Source of the DNA: Spirochaetia bacterium
Lineage (GTDB): Bacteria > Spirochaetota > Spirochaetia > Sphaerochaetales > Sphaerochaetaceae
Reading direction: 5' to 3'
Length of the DNA stretch: 51,334 bases
Assembly (NCBI GenBank): GCA_009930195.1
Contig: RZYT01000002.1
Span: 1-51,334, forward strand
Both the position numbers and the translations under genes were made by a program. The notes under the pieces are model-generated. The model made no database searches. It was not told the origin of the DNA and worked only from the letters and a program-made list of their open reading frames with translations. This document shows positions 39,488 to 48,263 of the stretch, in pieces. Position 1 is the first letter of the stretch. Every line of letters begins with the position of its first letter.

Positions 39488-41464
39488 TCACTCCTTCTCT
39501 TCCTCGTCGAACAGGCTGGGTTCGGCATCTTTTGCATGCACAACTTCCTTGACCGCCCTGAGCTTGAGCGAGGCCACTTCCTTGACGGCGATTCGCACCC
39601 CGCCAGCCTTCACTCCCTTGACCAGATAGTCTGAGAAGTAGAACTTCTCCTCCAGGATCCTCAGCCCCGGCTTGGGCTTGTAGGAGACCGTGAGCTCAGC
39701 GTTGGGGAAGGTTGAAAGCTTGATGAGCTTGAAGTCACCCTCAGGAAGCAAGGGGTAAACCTTCTTCAGCTGATAACTGACGATCTGGCACCGCTTGAGG
39801 AAGAGGTACTTGTAGGTCTTCTCCTGGTAGATGACCGAGAATGTGAGATTGGAGAGCTCACTCTTGTCGGCTAACCCGCAATGCAGGAGACCTTTTCCGA
39901 CAAACTCCTTCTCCGGGGCATCAATCACCTGATAGGTACCATCCTTGCGGATGACCAGAAGGCGGTCGAAGGGACTGACCTCAAGCAAGGTGGTTCCACC
40001 CTTCACCCCGTAGCCCAAATAGCCGTTGGAAGGATCGTATCTGACCGGGAGATTCCGCTGGGCAACCTCCTTCACATCAACCATCTCAAAGGATTTGAGG
40101 GTTGTCTTTCGTTGGTGTTCCACAGGGTCGAGCATGCTCTTCAGCTCCCCAAGATAGGAGAGCGCATAGCCGACCAGATCACCAAGCTTGCGCTCGATAT
40201 CCTCAAGGTTGGCATTGATCTGCTCAATCTCGGAGCGATTCTTCTCGATATCAAAGAGACTGATGCGCCGGATGGGAATCTTCAGAAGCCGTTCCACATC
40301 GTCATCATCAACCGGCCTGAGCAACTGGTCCTCGAAGGTTTTGAATCCGGTGATGACAGCCTTGTTCACCTCTTCGGCACTCTTTTTCTGCTCAATCCTC
40401 TTGTAGATGCGTTCCTCGATGAAGATGCGCTCCAGGGTCCGGGCATGCAGCTTGTCCAGCTGATGCCCCTTCTCCAGCTCAAGCTCGGCCTTGAGGACCT
40501 GGACCAGATGCTTTGCATGATAGTCAAGGATCTCATGGACGCCCAAGATGGTCGGCACATTGTCACGAATCACCAAGGGATTCACCGAAAGCTTGGTCTC
40601 ACACGCGGTATAGGCATACAGGGCATCGACAATTTCCTGGGCGTAAGTGTTGCGCGCGAGATTGATCTCAATGTTCACGAACTCGGCAGTGTAGTCATTG
40701 ATCGAACTGATCTTGATCCTGCCCTTCTTTGCCGCTTCCTCCACCGAGTGGATCATTGCTTCGCTGGTGGTTCCGTAGGGAAGCTCCTCAATGACGATGC
40801 GTTTTGGATCGGATGTATTGAGCTTAGCCCTGATCGAAACCGTGCCTTTGCCGTCATCATAGTTCTCCACATCCACGATGCCCCCTCCGGGGAAGTCGGG
40901 ATAGAGGCGGTAGCTCTCACCCTTCAGGGAGGATGCCATGGCATCGAGGACCTCAAAGGCATTGTGCGGAAGGATGTAGGTGCTCATGCCGACCGCAATG
41001 CCGCTGACGCCTTGGATCAGAACCACCGGAATCTTTGCAGGAAATGCCACCGGTTCCTGGTTTCTCCCATCATAGGAGTCAACGAACTCGGTCAACTCCG
41101 GGTTGTACAGAACCTTCTTGGCAAACGGCAGCAGACGGCATTCAATGTAACGGGCGGCGGCAGCACTGTCCCCGGTAAGGATGTTGCCGAAATTTCCCTG
41201 CCGCTCGATGAACAGGTCACAGTTGGCAAGATTCACCAGTGCCTCATAGATGGAAGCATCCCCGTGTGGATGGTAACGCATCGCCCACCCGACCACGTTT
41301 GCCACCTTGTGGAACTTGCCGTCATCCATCTCAAAAAGGGTGTGGATGATACGCCTTTGCACCGGCTTGAACCCATCGACAAGGTCGGGGATTGCCCGTT
41401 CCTTGATGACGTAGCTGGCATATTCAAGAAAGTTTTGTCGGAAAATTGAGTGTGCCTGAGTCAT
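39488..41464 (-). CDS. parC: DNA topoisomerase IV-type subunit A (ParC-like)
   Basis: A 658-residue type IIA topoisomerase breakage-reunion subunit. It has RAIPDLVDGFKPVQRRIIHTL, the quinolone-region GWAMRYHPHGDASIYEALV, and the catalytic Tyr in AAAARYIECRLLPFA (about residue 110). The C-terminal region is short, about 150 residues after the coiled-coil, with a few beta-pinwheel-like repeats, unlike the longer tail of GyrA. Partnered with the upstream ParE-like subunit it would decatenate or relax DNA. The start overlaps the parE stop by one base (TGATG). A separate gyrase is expected elsewhere in the genome. Confidence 0.88.
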   Translation of the reverse strand: MTQAHSIFRQNFLEYASYVIKERAIPDLVDGFKPVQRRIIHTLFEMDDGKFHKVANVVGWAMRYHPHGDASIYEALVNLANCDLFIERQGNFGNILTGDSAAAARYIECRLLPFAKKVLYNPELTEFVDSYDGRNQEPVAFPAKIPVVLIQGVSGIAVGMSTYILPHNAFEVLDAMASSLKGESYRLYPDFPGGGIVDVENYDDGKGTVSIRAKLNTSDPKRIVIEELPYGTTSEAMIHSVEEAAKKGRIKISSINDYTAEFVNIEINLARNTYAQEIVDALYAYTACETKLSVNPLVIRDNVPTILGVHEILDYHAKHLVQVLKAELELEKGHQLDKLHARTLERIFIEERIYKRIEQKKSAEEVNKAVITGFKTFEDQLLRPVDDDDVERLLKIPIRRISLFDIEKNRSEIEQINANLEDIERKLGDLVGYALSYLGELKSMLDPVEHQRKTTLKSFEMVDVKEVAQRNLPVRYDPSNGYLGYGVKGGTTLLEVSPFDRLLVIRKDGTYQVIDAPEKEFVGKGLLHCGLADKSELSNLTFSVIYQEKTYKYLFLKRCQIVSYQLKKVYPLLPEGDFKLIKLSTFPNAELTVSYKPKPGLRILEEKFYFSDYLVKGVKAGGVRIAVKEVASLKLRAVKEVVHAKDAEPSLFDEEEKE

Positions 41465-43266
41465 CAGATAAGGTTCTCCATAATGAATTCGCGTCGATCA
41501 GGAGTGTTGTTGCCCATATAGAACTCCAAAGTCTTGTGCATCTCGTTCATACCTGCAATGGAAACCGGTATGAGACGCATATCCTCACCGATGAACTGCC
41601 CGAACTCCTTGGGATCGATCTCCCCAAGCCCCTTGAACCGGGTAACCTCACTGTTCCTGATCTGGGCGGTTGCATTGTCACGTTCCCGCTCACTGTAACA
41701 GTAGACCGTCTGGTTCTTGTTGCGCACCCGAAACAGCGGAGTCTCCAGAATGTAGACCCGTCCGGCGAATACGAGATCCTCAAAATAGGTGAGAAAGTAG
41801 GTCATCAGAAGGTTGCGGATATGAAACCCGTCATTGTCAGCATCGGTGGCGATGATGACCTTGCCGTAACGCAATCCCTCAACCCCATTCTCGATGCCCA
41901 AGGCAACCATCATATTGTAGAGCTCTGCATTCTTGTAGATTTCGGTCTTCTTCTTCCCATAGACATTGAGAATCTTCCCCCGCAGGCTGAATACGGCCTG
42001 GGTCATGACATCCCGCGTCTTGGTGATCGTTCCGCTGGCGCTGTCACCCTCGGTGAGGAAGATCATCGAACGCTCACACTCATCCTGGTGAGAGGCGCTC
42101 TGCCCAAGATGGTATTTGCAGTCCTTGAGCTTGGGTATGTTCAGCGAGACCTTCTTCGCCGACTCCCTTGCTCCCTTCTTCACCTCATTGAGCTCCTTGC
42201 GCAGAGCCTCGTTGTTGATGACTTTCTGGTAGAGTTTGTTCGCTTCCTCGGTATTCTTCAGCAGGAAGTCAATGATGGCATCCTTGACCTCATTCACAAT
42301 CCAGGTGCGGATCTCGGTATTGCTCAGCTTGTTCTTGGTCTGGGACTCGAAAACCGGGTCCTTCACCTTCACCGCAATGGCCCCAACCACCCCCTCACGG
42401 GCGTCCTGGGGTGCCCAGTTCTTCTTGAAGTGCTCGTTGATCGCCTTGAGGATACCCTCCTTGAATGCGCTCTGGTGGGTACCTCCGTCGGTGGTATGCT
42501 GCCCGTTTACATAGGAGAAGTAGTTCTCCCCATAGCTGCCACCCACATGGGTCAGCGCAAATTCAAGCTGCTTGCCCTGATAGTGGATGATGGAGTAGAG
42601 GTTCTCACTGCCCACTTCCTTGTCCAGCAGATCGAGCAGACCATGGGCGGAACGGTAGATCTTGTTGTTGTAGTCAATCGAGAGACCGGTGTTCAGGTAG
42701 GCATAGCTCCAGATGCGGGAGAGGATGAAATCCTCGTTGTAGTGGTAGTCGCCGAAAAGCTCAGGGTCGGGAATGAATGTCACCTCAGTCCCATCGGTCT
42801 CACCGGTCTTGCCGATCTCCTCATTGACCAACACACCCTGGGAGAAGGTTGCCTTGCTGAACTTGCCCTCACGGTAGCTGGTGACCGAGAAATGGGAGGA
42901 AAGAGCGTTGACAGCCTTCGTACCCACCCCGTTCAGCCCTACCGAAAACTGGAAGACATCATCGCTGTACTTAGCACCGGTGTTGATGATCGACACGCAG
43001 TCAACCACCTTGCCCAGCGGGATGCCACGTCCATAGTCCCTGACGCGGATCTCACTCTCCTTGAGTCGGATGAGGATCTTGCTGCCGTAGCCCATGATGA
43101 ACTCGTCGATGCTGTTGTCCACCACCTCCTTGAGAAGGATGTAGATACCGTCATCGACATGCGTACCATTGCCCAAACGCCCGATATACATACCAGGACG
43201 CTTTCGTATATGCTCCAGCGCACTCAGCGTTTGGATCTTTGATTCATCATATGTTGTCTTCGCCAT
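41464..43266 (-). CDS. parE: DNA topoisomerase IV-type subunit B (ParE-like)
   Basis: A 600-residue ATPase subunit of a type IIA topoisomerase. GHKL ATP-binding motifs: LLKEVVDNSIDEF, RDYGRGIPLG, and GLNGVGTKAVNALS. The TOPRIM domain has FLTEGDSASGT and the metal-binding DADNDGFHIRNLL. Length fits ParE rather than the longer GyrB of some groups. It is followed in the same operon by parC and an rRNA-type modification gene. There is no Shine-Dalgarno site: a perfect extended -10 sits 8 bases before the ATG. Confidence 0.9.
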   Translation of the reverse strand: MAKTTYDESKIQTLSALEHIRKRPGMYIGRLGNGTHVDDGIYILLKEVVDNSIDEFIMGYGSKILIRLKESEIRVRDYGRGIPLGKVVDCVSIINTGAKYSDDVFQFSVGLNGVGTKAVNALSSHFSVTSYREGKFSKATFSQGVLVNEEIGKTGETDGTEVTFIPDPELFGDYHYNEDFILSRIWSYAYLNTGLSIDYNNKIYRSAHGLLDLLDKEVGSENLYSIIHYQGKQLEFALTHVGGSYGENYFSYVNGQHTTDGGTHQSAFKEGILKAINEHFKKNWAPQDAREGVVGAIAVKVKDPVFESQTKNKLSNTEIRTWIVNEVKDAIIDFLLKNTEEANKLYQKVINNEALRKELNEVKKGARESAKKVSLNIPKLKDCKYHLGQSASHQDECERSMIFLTEGDSASGTITKTRDVMTQAVFSLRGKILNVYGKKKTEIYKNAELYNMMVALGIENGVEGLRYGKVIIATDADNDGFHIRNLLMTYFLTYFEDLVFAGRVYILETPLFRVRNKNQTVYCYSERERDNATAQIRNSEVTRFKGLGEIDPKEFGQFIGEDMRLIPVSIAGMNEMHKTLEFYMGNNTPDRREFIMENLI

Positions 43267-43303
43267 GACTGGGTATTATATCAGAATTCCTTCAGGATAG
43301 CAA
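43264..43303 (-). promoter_or_regulatory. parE promoter giving a near-leaderless mRNA
   Basis: Minus strand: TTGCTA (43303-43298), 17-bp spacer, perfect extended -10 TGA-TATAAT (43283-43275), then 8 bases to ATG 43266. With initiation 6-8 bases after the -10 the RNA starts at the ATG or a base or two before it. Confidence 0.65.
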
Positions 43304-43324
43304 AATAGTGTATATCTTTCCTCC

Positions 43325-43362
43325 TTGCAGGCTGATGACGGGTGCTGTACCGTACCCATATG
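43325..43362 (+). promoter_or_regulatory. yhhN-type gene promoter giving a leaderless mRNA
   Basis: TTGCAG (43325-43330), 17-bp spacer, TACCGT (43348-43353), then six bases to ATG 43360. The -10 is poor apart from TA---T. No ribosome site is present. Confidence 0.4.
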
Positions 43363-43956
43363 GATACTTCCCTGATTCCCTATCTTATCCTCTCCTTCCT
43401 CCACTTGAGCCTGAGAAGCGAAGGAAAACACAGAGCAGTAGTGGCGACGAAGGCTCTGCTCATGCCTTCACTTGCTCTCTTTGTGCCCAGAACTCAAGCT
43501 TACAGCTATCTTCTGCTCGGCCTGGCACTGGCAACAGCCGGTGATGTGGTGCTGACCAAATCCAAGCAATACCGCTGGTTCCTTGCAGGCATGGGGCTGT
43601 TCGCTTTGTCCCACATAGCCTACAGCCTTCAGCTTCTCAACTCTTTTGTCGCCCCTCTTCCCACGCTCCTGGCATTTGCCATCCTCGCGGTGGCTGCCTT
43701 TGTACTCATCCGGACCCTTGGCAAGGGCAAGGGTTGGCTCAAATACCTGCTCTATGCCTTGAATCTCTCAGCCATGAGTGCCCTCTGCGTTGGCAGCGGC
43801 TCGCTGGTGTGCATGCTTGGAGCCTTGGCCTTCCTCTTCTCAGACGGTATGATTGCATTGGATTCCCTGGGAGTGAGGACAAGCAAGAAAATCAGTGAGA
43901 TGTCCTTATATATCCTTGCCCAACTTTTGTTGGTGCTTGGTTTCACCACCCTATAG
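43360..43956 (+). CDS. YhhN family membrane protein (lysoplasmalogenase-like)
   Basis: A 198-residue integral membrane protein with about seven to eight hydrophobic segments. The YhhN family pattern is seen in LLLGLALATAGDVVLTK, AGMGLFALSHIAYSLQL and GALAFLFSDGMIALD, where the acidic residues in membrane segments are thought to be catalytic. Family members such as TMEM86 hydrolyse lysoplasmalogens; plasmalogens are known from many anaerobes, so this would be lipid recycling (inference). ATG 43360 is preferred to GTG 43342; neither has a ribosome site. It is the first gene of a plus-strand run that includes corA 9 bases downstream. Confidence 0.8.
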   Translation: MDTSLIPYLILSFLHLSLRSEGKHRAVVATKALLMPSLALFVPRTQAYSYLLLGLALATAGDVVLTKSKQYRWFLAGMGLFALSHIAYSLQLLNSFVAPLPTLLAFAILAVAAFVLIRTLGKGKGWLKYLLYALNLSAMSALCVGSGSLVCMLGALAFLFSDGMIALDSLGVRTSKKISEMSLYILAQLLLVLGFTTL

Positions 43957-43965
43957 GAGATTGCC

Positions 43966-45006
43966 ATGCAGGATAAGAAACAGCGCCCCTTGTTGCACAA
44001 GAAAAAGGAAGGGTTGGCTCCCGGAGCCTTGGTGTATGTAGGGGATACGATTGAGGAACAGACCAGCATTCGTACCCACCGTTACAGCAACGGGTACTAT
44101 GGCCAGGAGGAAGGATTCCGCAAGGCGGAAGAGGGGACTCTGTGGGTGGAGATCACCGGCCTGAAGGATATCAGGGAAATCGTACGGATCGCCAAGGAGT
44201 TCTCCCTCTCCAACCTCAGCCTTGAGGATGTCTTTTCAACCGACCAACGCCTGAAGGTTGACCGATACGACTCCTATCTTTCGGCAACCCTCCGCATCCT
44301 GGACAGCAAAGAGGCCCCCGAACAGCAGCTCTCCCTCTTTTTGGGCAAGAATTGGGTCCTCTCCATCGCAGAGAACAAGAGCGATGTGTTCGAACCCTTG
44401 GTCCGTCAGCTTGCGACCAACCAATCAAAGCTGCAAGCGGGAAGCGCAGGCATGCTCTTCCACTCCCTGATGGACCGGGTGGTGGACCAATACCTGGTGA
44501 AAGCTGACGAGCTTGAGCTGAAAACCGAACATCTGGAAGAACAGGTCATCACCTCCCCCCAGTCAACCGATGCCCCCACCATTCACCAGCATAAGGCCGA
44601 GATCCTCCGCCTCAGGAGGATGACCAGCCCACTGAGAGAAATTCTCACCACCCTGCTCCGCTCGGAAAGCGAGTATCTGGACAAGAACACCCTTTTCCTG
44701 CTGAAAGACATCCAGGACCATGCACTGTGGCTGAGTGAGGAGTGCGACATGCTTCGCGAGACCGTCTCGGGCATCATGGAAGTCTATCTGTCCAGTTTGG
44801 ATATGCGGATGAACTCCATCATGAAGGTACTGACCATCATCTCCACGATATTCATTCCCCTGACCTTCCTCACCGGTCTGTATGGGATGAATTTTGCCAC
44901 CATGCCCTTCACCACTGCATGGTGGGGGTTCTATGCGATTGTCTTCTGTTGTATCCTCGTCGTTGCACTCATGGTCATCTACTTCAGGAGGAAGCAGTGG
45001 TGGTAG
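43966..45006 (+). CDS. corA: CorA-type magnesium/cobalt transporter
   Basis: A 346-residue CorA channel. The long N-terminal cytoplasmic domain (about 1-285) precedes two transmembrane helices. The selectivity motif YGMNFATMP lies between them at about residue 305, and the C-terminus ends in basic residues (YFRRKQWW), all as expected for CorA. It imports Mg2+ or Co2+ as a pentamer. AGGAG lies 6 bases before the ATG. Its last codons overlap the start of the next gene by 10 bases. Confidence 0.95.
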   Translation: MQDKKQRPLLHKKKEGLAPGALVYVGDTIEEQTSIRTHRYSNGYYGQEEGFRKAEEGTLWVEITGLKDIREIVRIAKEFSLSNLSLEDVFSTDQRLKVDRYDSYLSATLRILDSKEAPEQQLSLFLGKNWVLSIAENKSDVFEPLVRQLATNQSKLQAGSAGMLFHSLMDRVVDQYLVKADELELKTEHLEEQVITSPQSTDAPTIHQHKAEILRLRRMTSPLREILTTLLRSESEYLDKNTLFLLKDIQDHALWLSEECDMLRETVSGIMEVYLSSLDMRMNSIMKVLTIISTIFIPLTFLTGLYGMNFATMPFTTAWWGFYAIVFCCILVVALMVIYFRRKQWW

Positions 45007-45830
45007 TCAATTCCCTTGCCGAGGTTGGCATCGATCATCTACTGGAGGCGTTCAACGACGCCTTCAGCGATTATGACGTTCCGATGCAGATGGACAAGAC
45101 CCAGCTTGTACGTCATATGCATACCAATGGATGCAGTCTGGACGATTCCGTCGGCCTCTTTGATGAGGAACGGCTGGTTGGATTTCTGCTGGTGGCACGA
45201 CGCACCACAACCGCCTATGACGGGGGAACCGGAATACGGGTGGCATATCGGGGGCAGGGGCTTGCGCACCTGCTGATCGATGAAGCCATCAAGCACACCG
45301 CCAAACGCGGTTGCACATCCTTTGTCCTGGAAGTCCTCGACACCAATGAGCGTGCAAAGAAACTCTATGAGAAGCACGGCTTTGCAACGATTCGGACATT
45401 GGCCTGCCATCGCAGGGAGCGCCCCACCCCATTGCGGGAGGGAACTCTGAAACTGGAGCAACAAAGTGAGCTTTGCCTTGGTCGGGGGGAGTGCCAGCCA
45501 AGCTGGCAGTACAGCGAGCAATCGCTCAAAGCAGGCTCCTATACAGGCTTTGCCATCGTTTGCAACAGAGAAACGGTTGGTACGCTCTGCTTGGACACCA
45601 AGAGGGGAATGATAGCCCAGATCTTCATAGAGCCCAACCAAAGAAGGAGAGGCTATGCAAAAGAGGCTCTTCTTGCGGCACAAGCTTTGTGTGAATCGGA
45701 CCACCTCTCCTTCTACAACGTGGATACCGCTTGCCTGGATCTTCAGGGTTTTCTCGCAGCGGTCGGCTTTCACTGTGTCCTTACCCAAAGTGAGATGCAT
45801 CGCTCCCTGACACCACAGGCCAGAGCATGA
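44997..45830 (+). CDS. protein with two GNAT acetyltransferase domains
   Basis: A 277-residue protein with two tandem GNAT folds. The first has IRVAYRGQGLAHLLIDEAIKH (acetyl-CoA loop) and NERAKKLYEKHGF, typical of RimI-like N-acetyltransferases. The second (about 160-277) has IFIEPNQRRRGYAKEALLAAQAL as its acetyl-CoA loop. The acceptor is unknown. The start is GTG 44997 or GTG 45000, with AGGAGG 5 or 8 bases upstream inside corA; no ATG is available. It overlaps corA and, by ATGA, the next gene, so all are translationally coupled. Confidence 0.85.
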   Translation: MVVVNSLAEVGIDHLLEAFNDAFSDYDVPMQMDKTQLVRHMHTNGCSLDDSVGLFDEERLVGFLLVARRTTTAYDGGTGIRVAYRGQGLAHLLIDEAIKHTAKRGCTSFVLEVLDTNERAKKLYEKHGFATIRTLACHRRERPTPLREGTLKLEQQSELCLGRGECQPSWQYSEQSLKAGSYTGFAIVCNRETVGTLCLDTKRGMIAQIFIEPNQRRRGYAKEALLAAQALCESDHLSFYNVDTACLDLQGFLAAVGFHCVLTQSEMHRSLTPQARA

Positions 45831-46903
45831 GCGACTATCTGATCCAGCCGCTCGCCGAAGGGCAACAGGAAGAAGCGCTCCAGCTCATGCGCCGTATCTT
45901 CGAACCAAGCCTTCACTCCATCTTTTTCCTGCACCCGGAGACCACGTTGGTGGTACGTTTCGAAGGCAAGCTGGTGGGAGGACTCAATCTTGATGTCTAT
46001 CGGGTGAACACCCAGGTAACGATGGGGTACCTGGGCTGGCTGTACATCGATGAGCAGCACCGGGGAAAGGGCCTTGCAGGTCGTTTGATCGACGAGGCAC
46101 TCATCTTCCTCCGTGACCTTGGCTGCACCGATGCAGCTGGGTGTGTGGAGGGAGACAATCCTGCTTCCTTCCGGCAATTGGAGCAACGCGGCTTTGCCAT
46201 CCGCTCCCTCTCCTTCCAACTCAAGCGCTACCGGTTGGGAGTGGCCAAGGTCTGGTCCCACGCATCACGGTTCTTCGACATGGGGTATTTCTTCTGGCAA
46301 TCAAGCCTGAAGGAGGAGCAAGCGACACCCTATCCCACCAACCTTTCGGCTTATGTGCGTACAGTCTTGGGAAACACGCTCGCCTTCTCATTGCTCGTCC
46401 TCGGGTGGAACATTCCGGCACTGCTCTCCCTGCCCTGGACACAGGGAAAAGCCGACAGTGAGCCGACGCTTCTACTCCTGATCCCCATGCTTGCTCTTTC
46501 AGTACGCACCCTCTCCATGCTTCTGGTGGCGCGAATCCACAAACTTCCTGTGGTCTATCGCGGTTGGGATACTGCCTATGTGGCCGCCTATCTGGCACCA
46601 TTGTTGCTGGGAATCCCCTTTCCGAATCCCGGAAACCTCTACATCAGGGGAAGTGACTGGTCACCCAAGGAACAGGCAAAGCCCCTCTTTGCCATGGGCC
46701 TGGCCTCCACCGTCTCGCTTGCACTCCTCTCCCTCCTCGTTCCCCATCCCTATGTGGTGCTGCTTCTTTTGCTTGATACCTTTTTCTCGAAATATCCCTT
46801 CTGCGGCTTCAATGCATCGCGCATCTGGAGAGGAAAGCGAACACTTGCCATCCTTCCCGCTCTCATCACCCTTGTCTGCTGTACACTTCTGTTGGTATAC
46901 TGA
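45827..46903 (+). CDS. GNAT acetyltransferase fused to an inactive site-2-protease-like membrane domain
   Basis: A 358-residue two-part protein. Residues 1-135 are a GNAT domain (LGWLYIDEQHRGKGLAGRL as the acetyl-CoA loop; NPASFRQLEQRGF). Residues about 175-358 have five to six membrane segments. That part resembles M50/site-2 proteases: RTLSMLLVAR (227-236) aligns with HExxHxxxAR, NLYIRGSDWSPKEQ with the amphipathic segment before AGP, and SKYPFCGFNASRI (321-333) with NxxPxxxLDGxRI. All three metal-ligand positions are changed (His to Arg, His to Met, Asp to Asn), so proteolysis is not expected. The role is unknown. Confidence 0.75.
   Translation: MSDYLIQPLAEGQQEEALQLMRRIFEPSLHSIFFLHPETTLVVRFEGKLVGGLNLDVYRVNTQVTMGYLGWLYIDEQHRGKGLAGRLIDEALIFLRDLGCTDAAGCVEGDNPASFRQLEQRGFAIRSLSFQLKRYRLGVAKVWSHASRFFDMGYFFWQSSLKEEQATPYPTNLSAYVRTVLGNTLAFSLLVLGWNIPALLSLPWTQGKADSEPTLLLLIPMLALSVRTLSMLLVARIHKLPVVYRGWDTAYVAAYLAPLLLGIPFPNPGNLYIRGSDWSPKEQAKPLFAMGLASTVSLALLSLLVPHPYVVLLLLLDTFFSKYPFCGFNASRIWRGKRTLAILPALITLVCCTLLLVY
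46872..46901 (+). promoter_or_regulatory. promoter within the end of the preceding gene
   Basis: TTGTCT (46872-46877), 18-bp spacer, TATACT (46896-46901). The predicted start near 46908 gives the next gene a leader of about 76 bases that contains a 29-codon ORF. Confidence 0.55.
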
Positions 46904-46910
46904 CTGCATT

Positions 46911-47000
46911 ATGGATGACCCGTTACCTAGAAAGGGGTGCTCTGATGAACACCCAATGCTGTTGTTTGTGGCCGGGAGGTGTACATGCAGGTACAACTGA
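46911..47000 (+). CDS. candidate 29-residue leader ORF
   Basis: ATG 46911 begins about 3 bases after the predicted start site; the frame encodes 29 residues including three Cys near its middle and end (GCSDEH, GRCTCRYN) and stops at 47000. It overlaps the first 16 bases of the CNNM-type gene, so translation could be coupled or could control access to the AGGAGG-type site at 46974-46979. No homologue is recognised. It may be non-coding. Confidence 0.3.
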   Translation: MDDPLPRKGCSDEHPMLLFVAGRCTCRYN

Positions 47001-48247
47001 CCGCCATCATCATTCTGTTGATCTTTTCTGCAATATTCAGCGCCACGGAAACCGCGTTCACGTCGCTCTCCTTCGTACAGCTCAAGATCCTGGAGAACCG
47101 AAAAAGCCGCGCAAGCAGGCTTGCCTACCGGCTCAGCCAAAGGCGTGAGGAGCTCATCACCACGGTCTTGGTCGGAAACAATGTGGTGAACATTTCCGTC
47201 TCGTCACTGGTCACCACCTTTGCCATTGAGTTCTTCTCCAGCCAAGCCATCGGATATGCCACCGGTATCCTTACCCTGGTCATCCTCATCTTTGGGGAGA
47301 TCACCCCCAAGCAGCTGGCCCTGACCCACAACATGAAGATTGCCGTCTTCATGGCCTATCCCATGCGCTTTCTCACCACGATTCTCTTTCCGGTGATCTG
47401 GGCGCTGAGACACTTCTCAGCCCTCATCACCCGTCTCTTCTCCTCCCATGCCGACCCTACCATCACCACAGAAGGGGTGATGCACATGGTTGATGCGGCA
47501 GAGGATGTCGGCTTGGTGGACCAGTATGAGTCGGATCTCATGCAACGGGCAATCCACTTCAGTGAGACGCAGGTGAGAACCATCATGACCCACCGGACCA
47601 ATGTGTTTTGCATCAGCGACGAGCTGACCATCCGCGATGCCTTTCCTTCCATCGTACGCTCGGGCTTCAGCCGCATCCCCATCTTCCACGGAACTCCGGA
47701 GAACATCATCGGCATTGTGCTGGTACGTGACATTCTCAGGGCCCAATTGGAAAAACGGATGGACAAGATGCTCTCCTCGATCTCGCGCGAACCGATGTTC
47801 GTCCCCGAACAGATGCACCTCGATGATGTCTTCTATCTCTTCAAGAAGGCAAAGCTGCAGCAGGCCATCGTCCTGGATGAGTATGGTGGTTTCAGCGGGG
47901 TGGTGACCATGGAGGATGTGGCCGAGCAACTCTTCGGCGAGCTCTATGATGAGCATGAGCGCCGCTTCCCCGACCGTATTGTGGAGCGGGAGCAGAAGCC
48001 CGGCACCTTCCTGGTCATGGCAGACACCCCCTTCCAGCAGATGGTTGACGAGTTGGACCTGATGGTGGATGAGCACAAGGGACGTACCTCCACGGTGGCT
48101 GCCTATGTGCTTGACCTCATCGGGGACATCCCCAGTGAAGGGGAAGTGGTGCAGTCTCCGCTGGGAACCTTCAGAATCATCTCCATGAAGGGGAACAGGA
48201 TGGAAGCCGTGGAATTTTCCCCAACCATTGATGACGGAACCCTCTAG
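46985..48247 (+). CDS. CNNM/CorC-type (DUF21-CBS) membrane protein
   Basis: A 420-residue protein of the hemolysin C/CorC/CNNM family, linked to Mg2+ or Co2+ efflux. Order: DUF21 transmembrane domain (about 1-190, with FSATETAFTSLS and VGNNVVNI), a CBS pair (about 200-325: MTHRTNVFCISDELTIRDAFPSI and IVLDEYGGFSGVVTMEDV), and a CorC_HlyC domain (340-420: FLVMADTPFQQMVDELDL). ATG 46985 is chosen: GGGAGG lies 5 bases before it and the membrane segment follows. The family connects with the nearby CorA gene, suggesting divalent cation homeostasis. Confidence 0.92.
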   Translation: MQVQLTAIIILLIFSAIFSATETAFTSLSFVQLKILENRKSRASRLAYRLSQRREELITTVLVGNNVVNISVSSLVTTFAIEFFSSQAIGYATGILTLVILIFGEITPKQLALTHNMKIAVFMAYPMRFLTTILFPVIWALRHFSALITRLFSSHADPTITTEGVMHMVDAAEDVGLVDQYESDLMQRAIHFSETQVRTIMTHRTNVFCISDELTIRDAFPSIVRSGFSRIPIFHGTPENIIGIVLVRDILRAQLEKRMDKMLSSISREPMFVPEQMHLDDVFYLFKKAKLQQAIVLDEYGGFSGVVTMEDVAEQLFGELYDEHERRFPDRIVEREQKPGTFLVMADTPFQQMVDELDLMVDEHKGRTSTVAAYVLDLIGDIPSEGEVVQSPLGTFRIISMKGNRMEAVEFSPTIDDGTL

Positions 48248-48263
48248 ACAGGCTTTCTCGGCG

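Noticed and set aside
41446-43242. Long open frame (598 codons) antisense to parE
   Set aside because: The ParE GHKL and TOPRIM motifs identify the real strand; the antisense product has no family features.
46915-47148. 77-codon plus-strand ORF overlapping the CNNM-type gene
   Set aside because: Most of it overlaps the well-supported DUF21 coding sequence in another frame; only its start region is kept as part of the leader-ORF finding.
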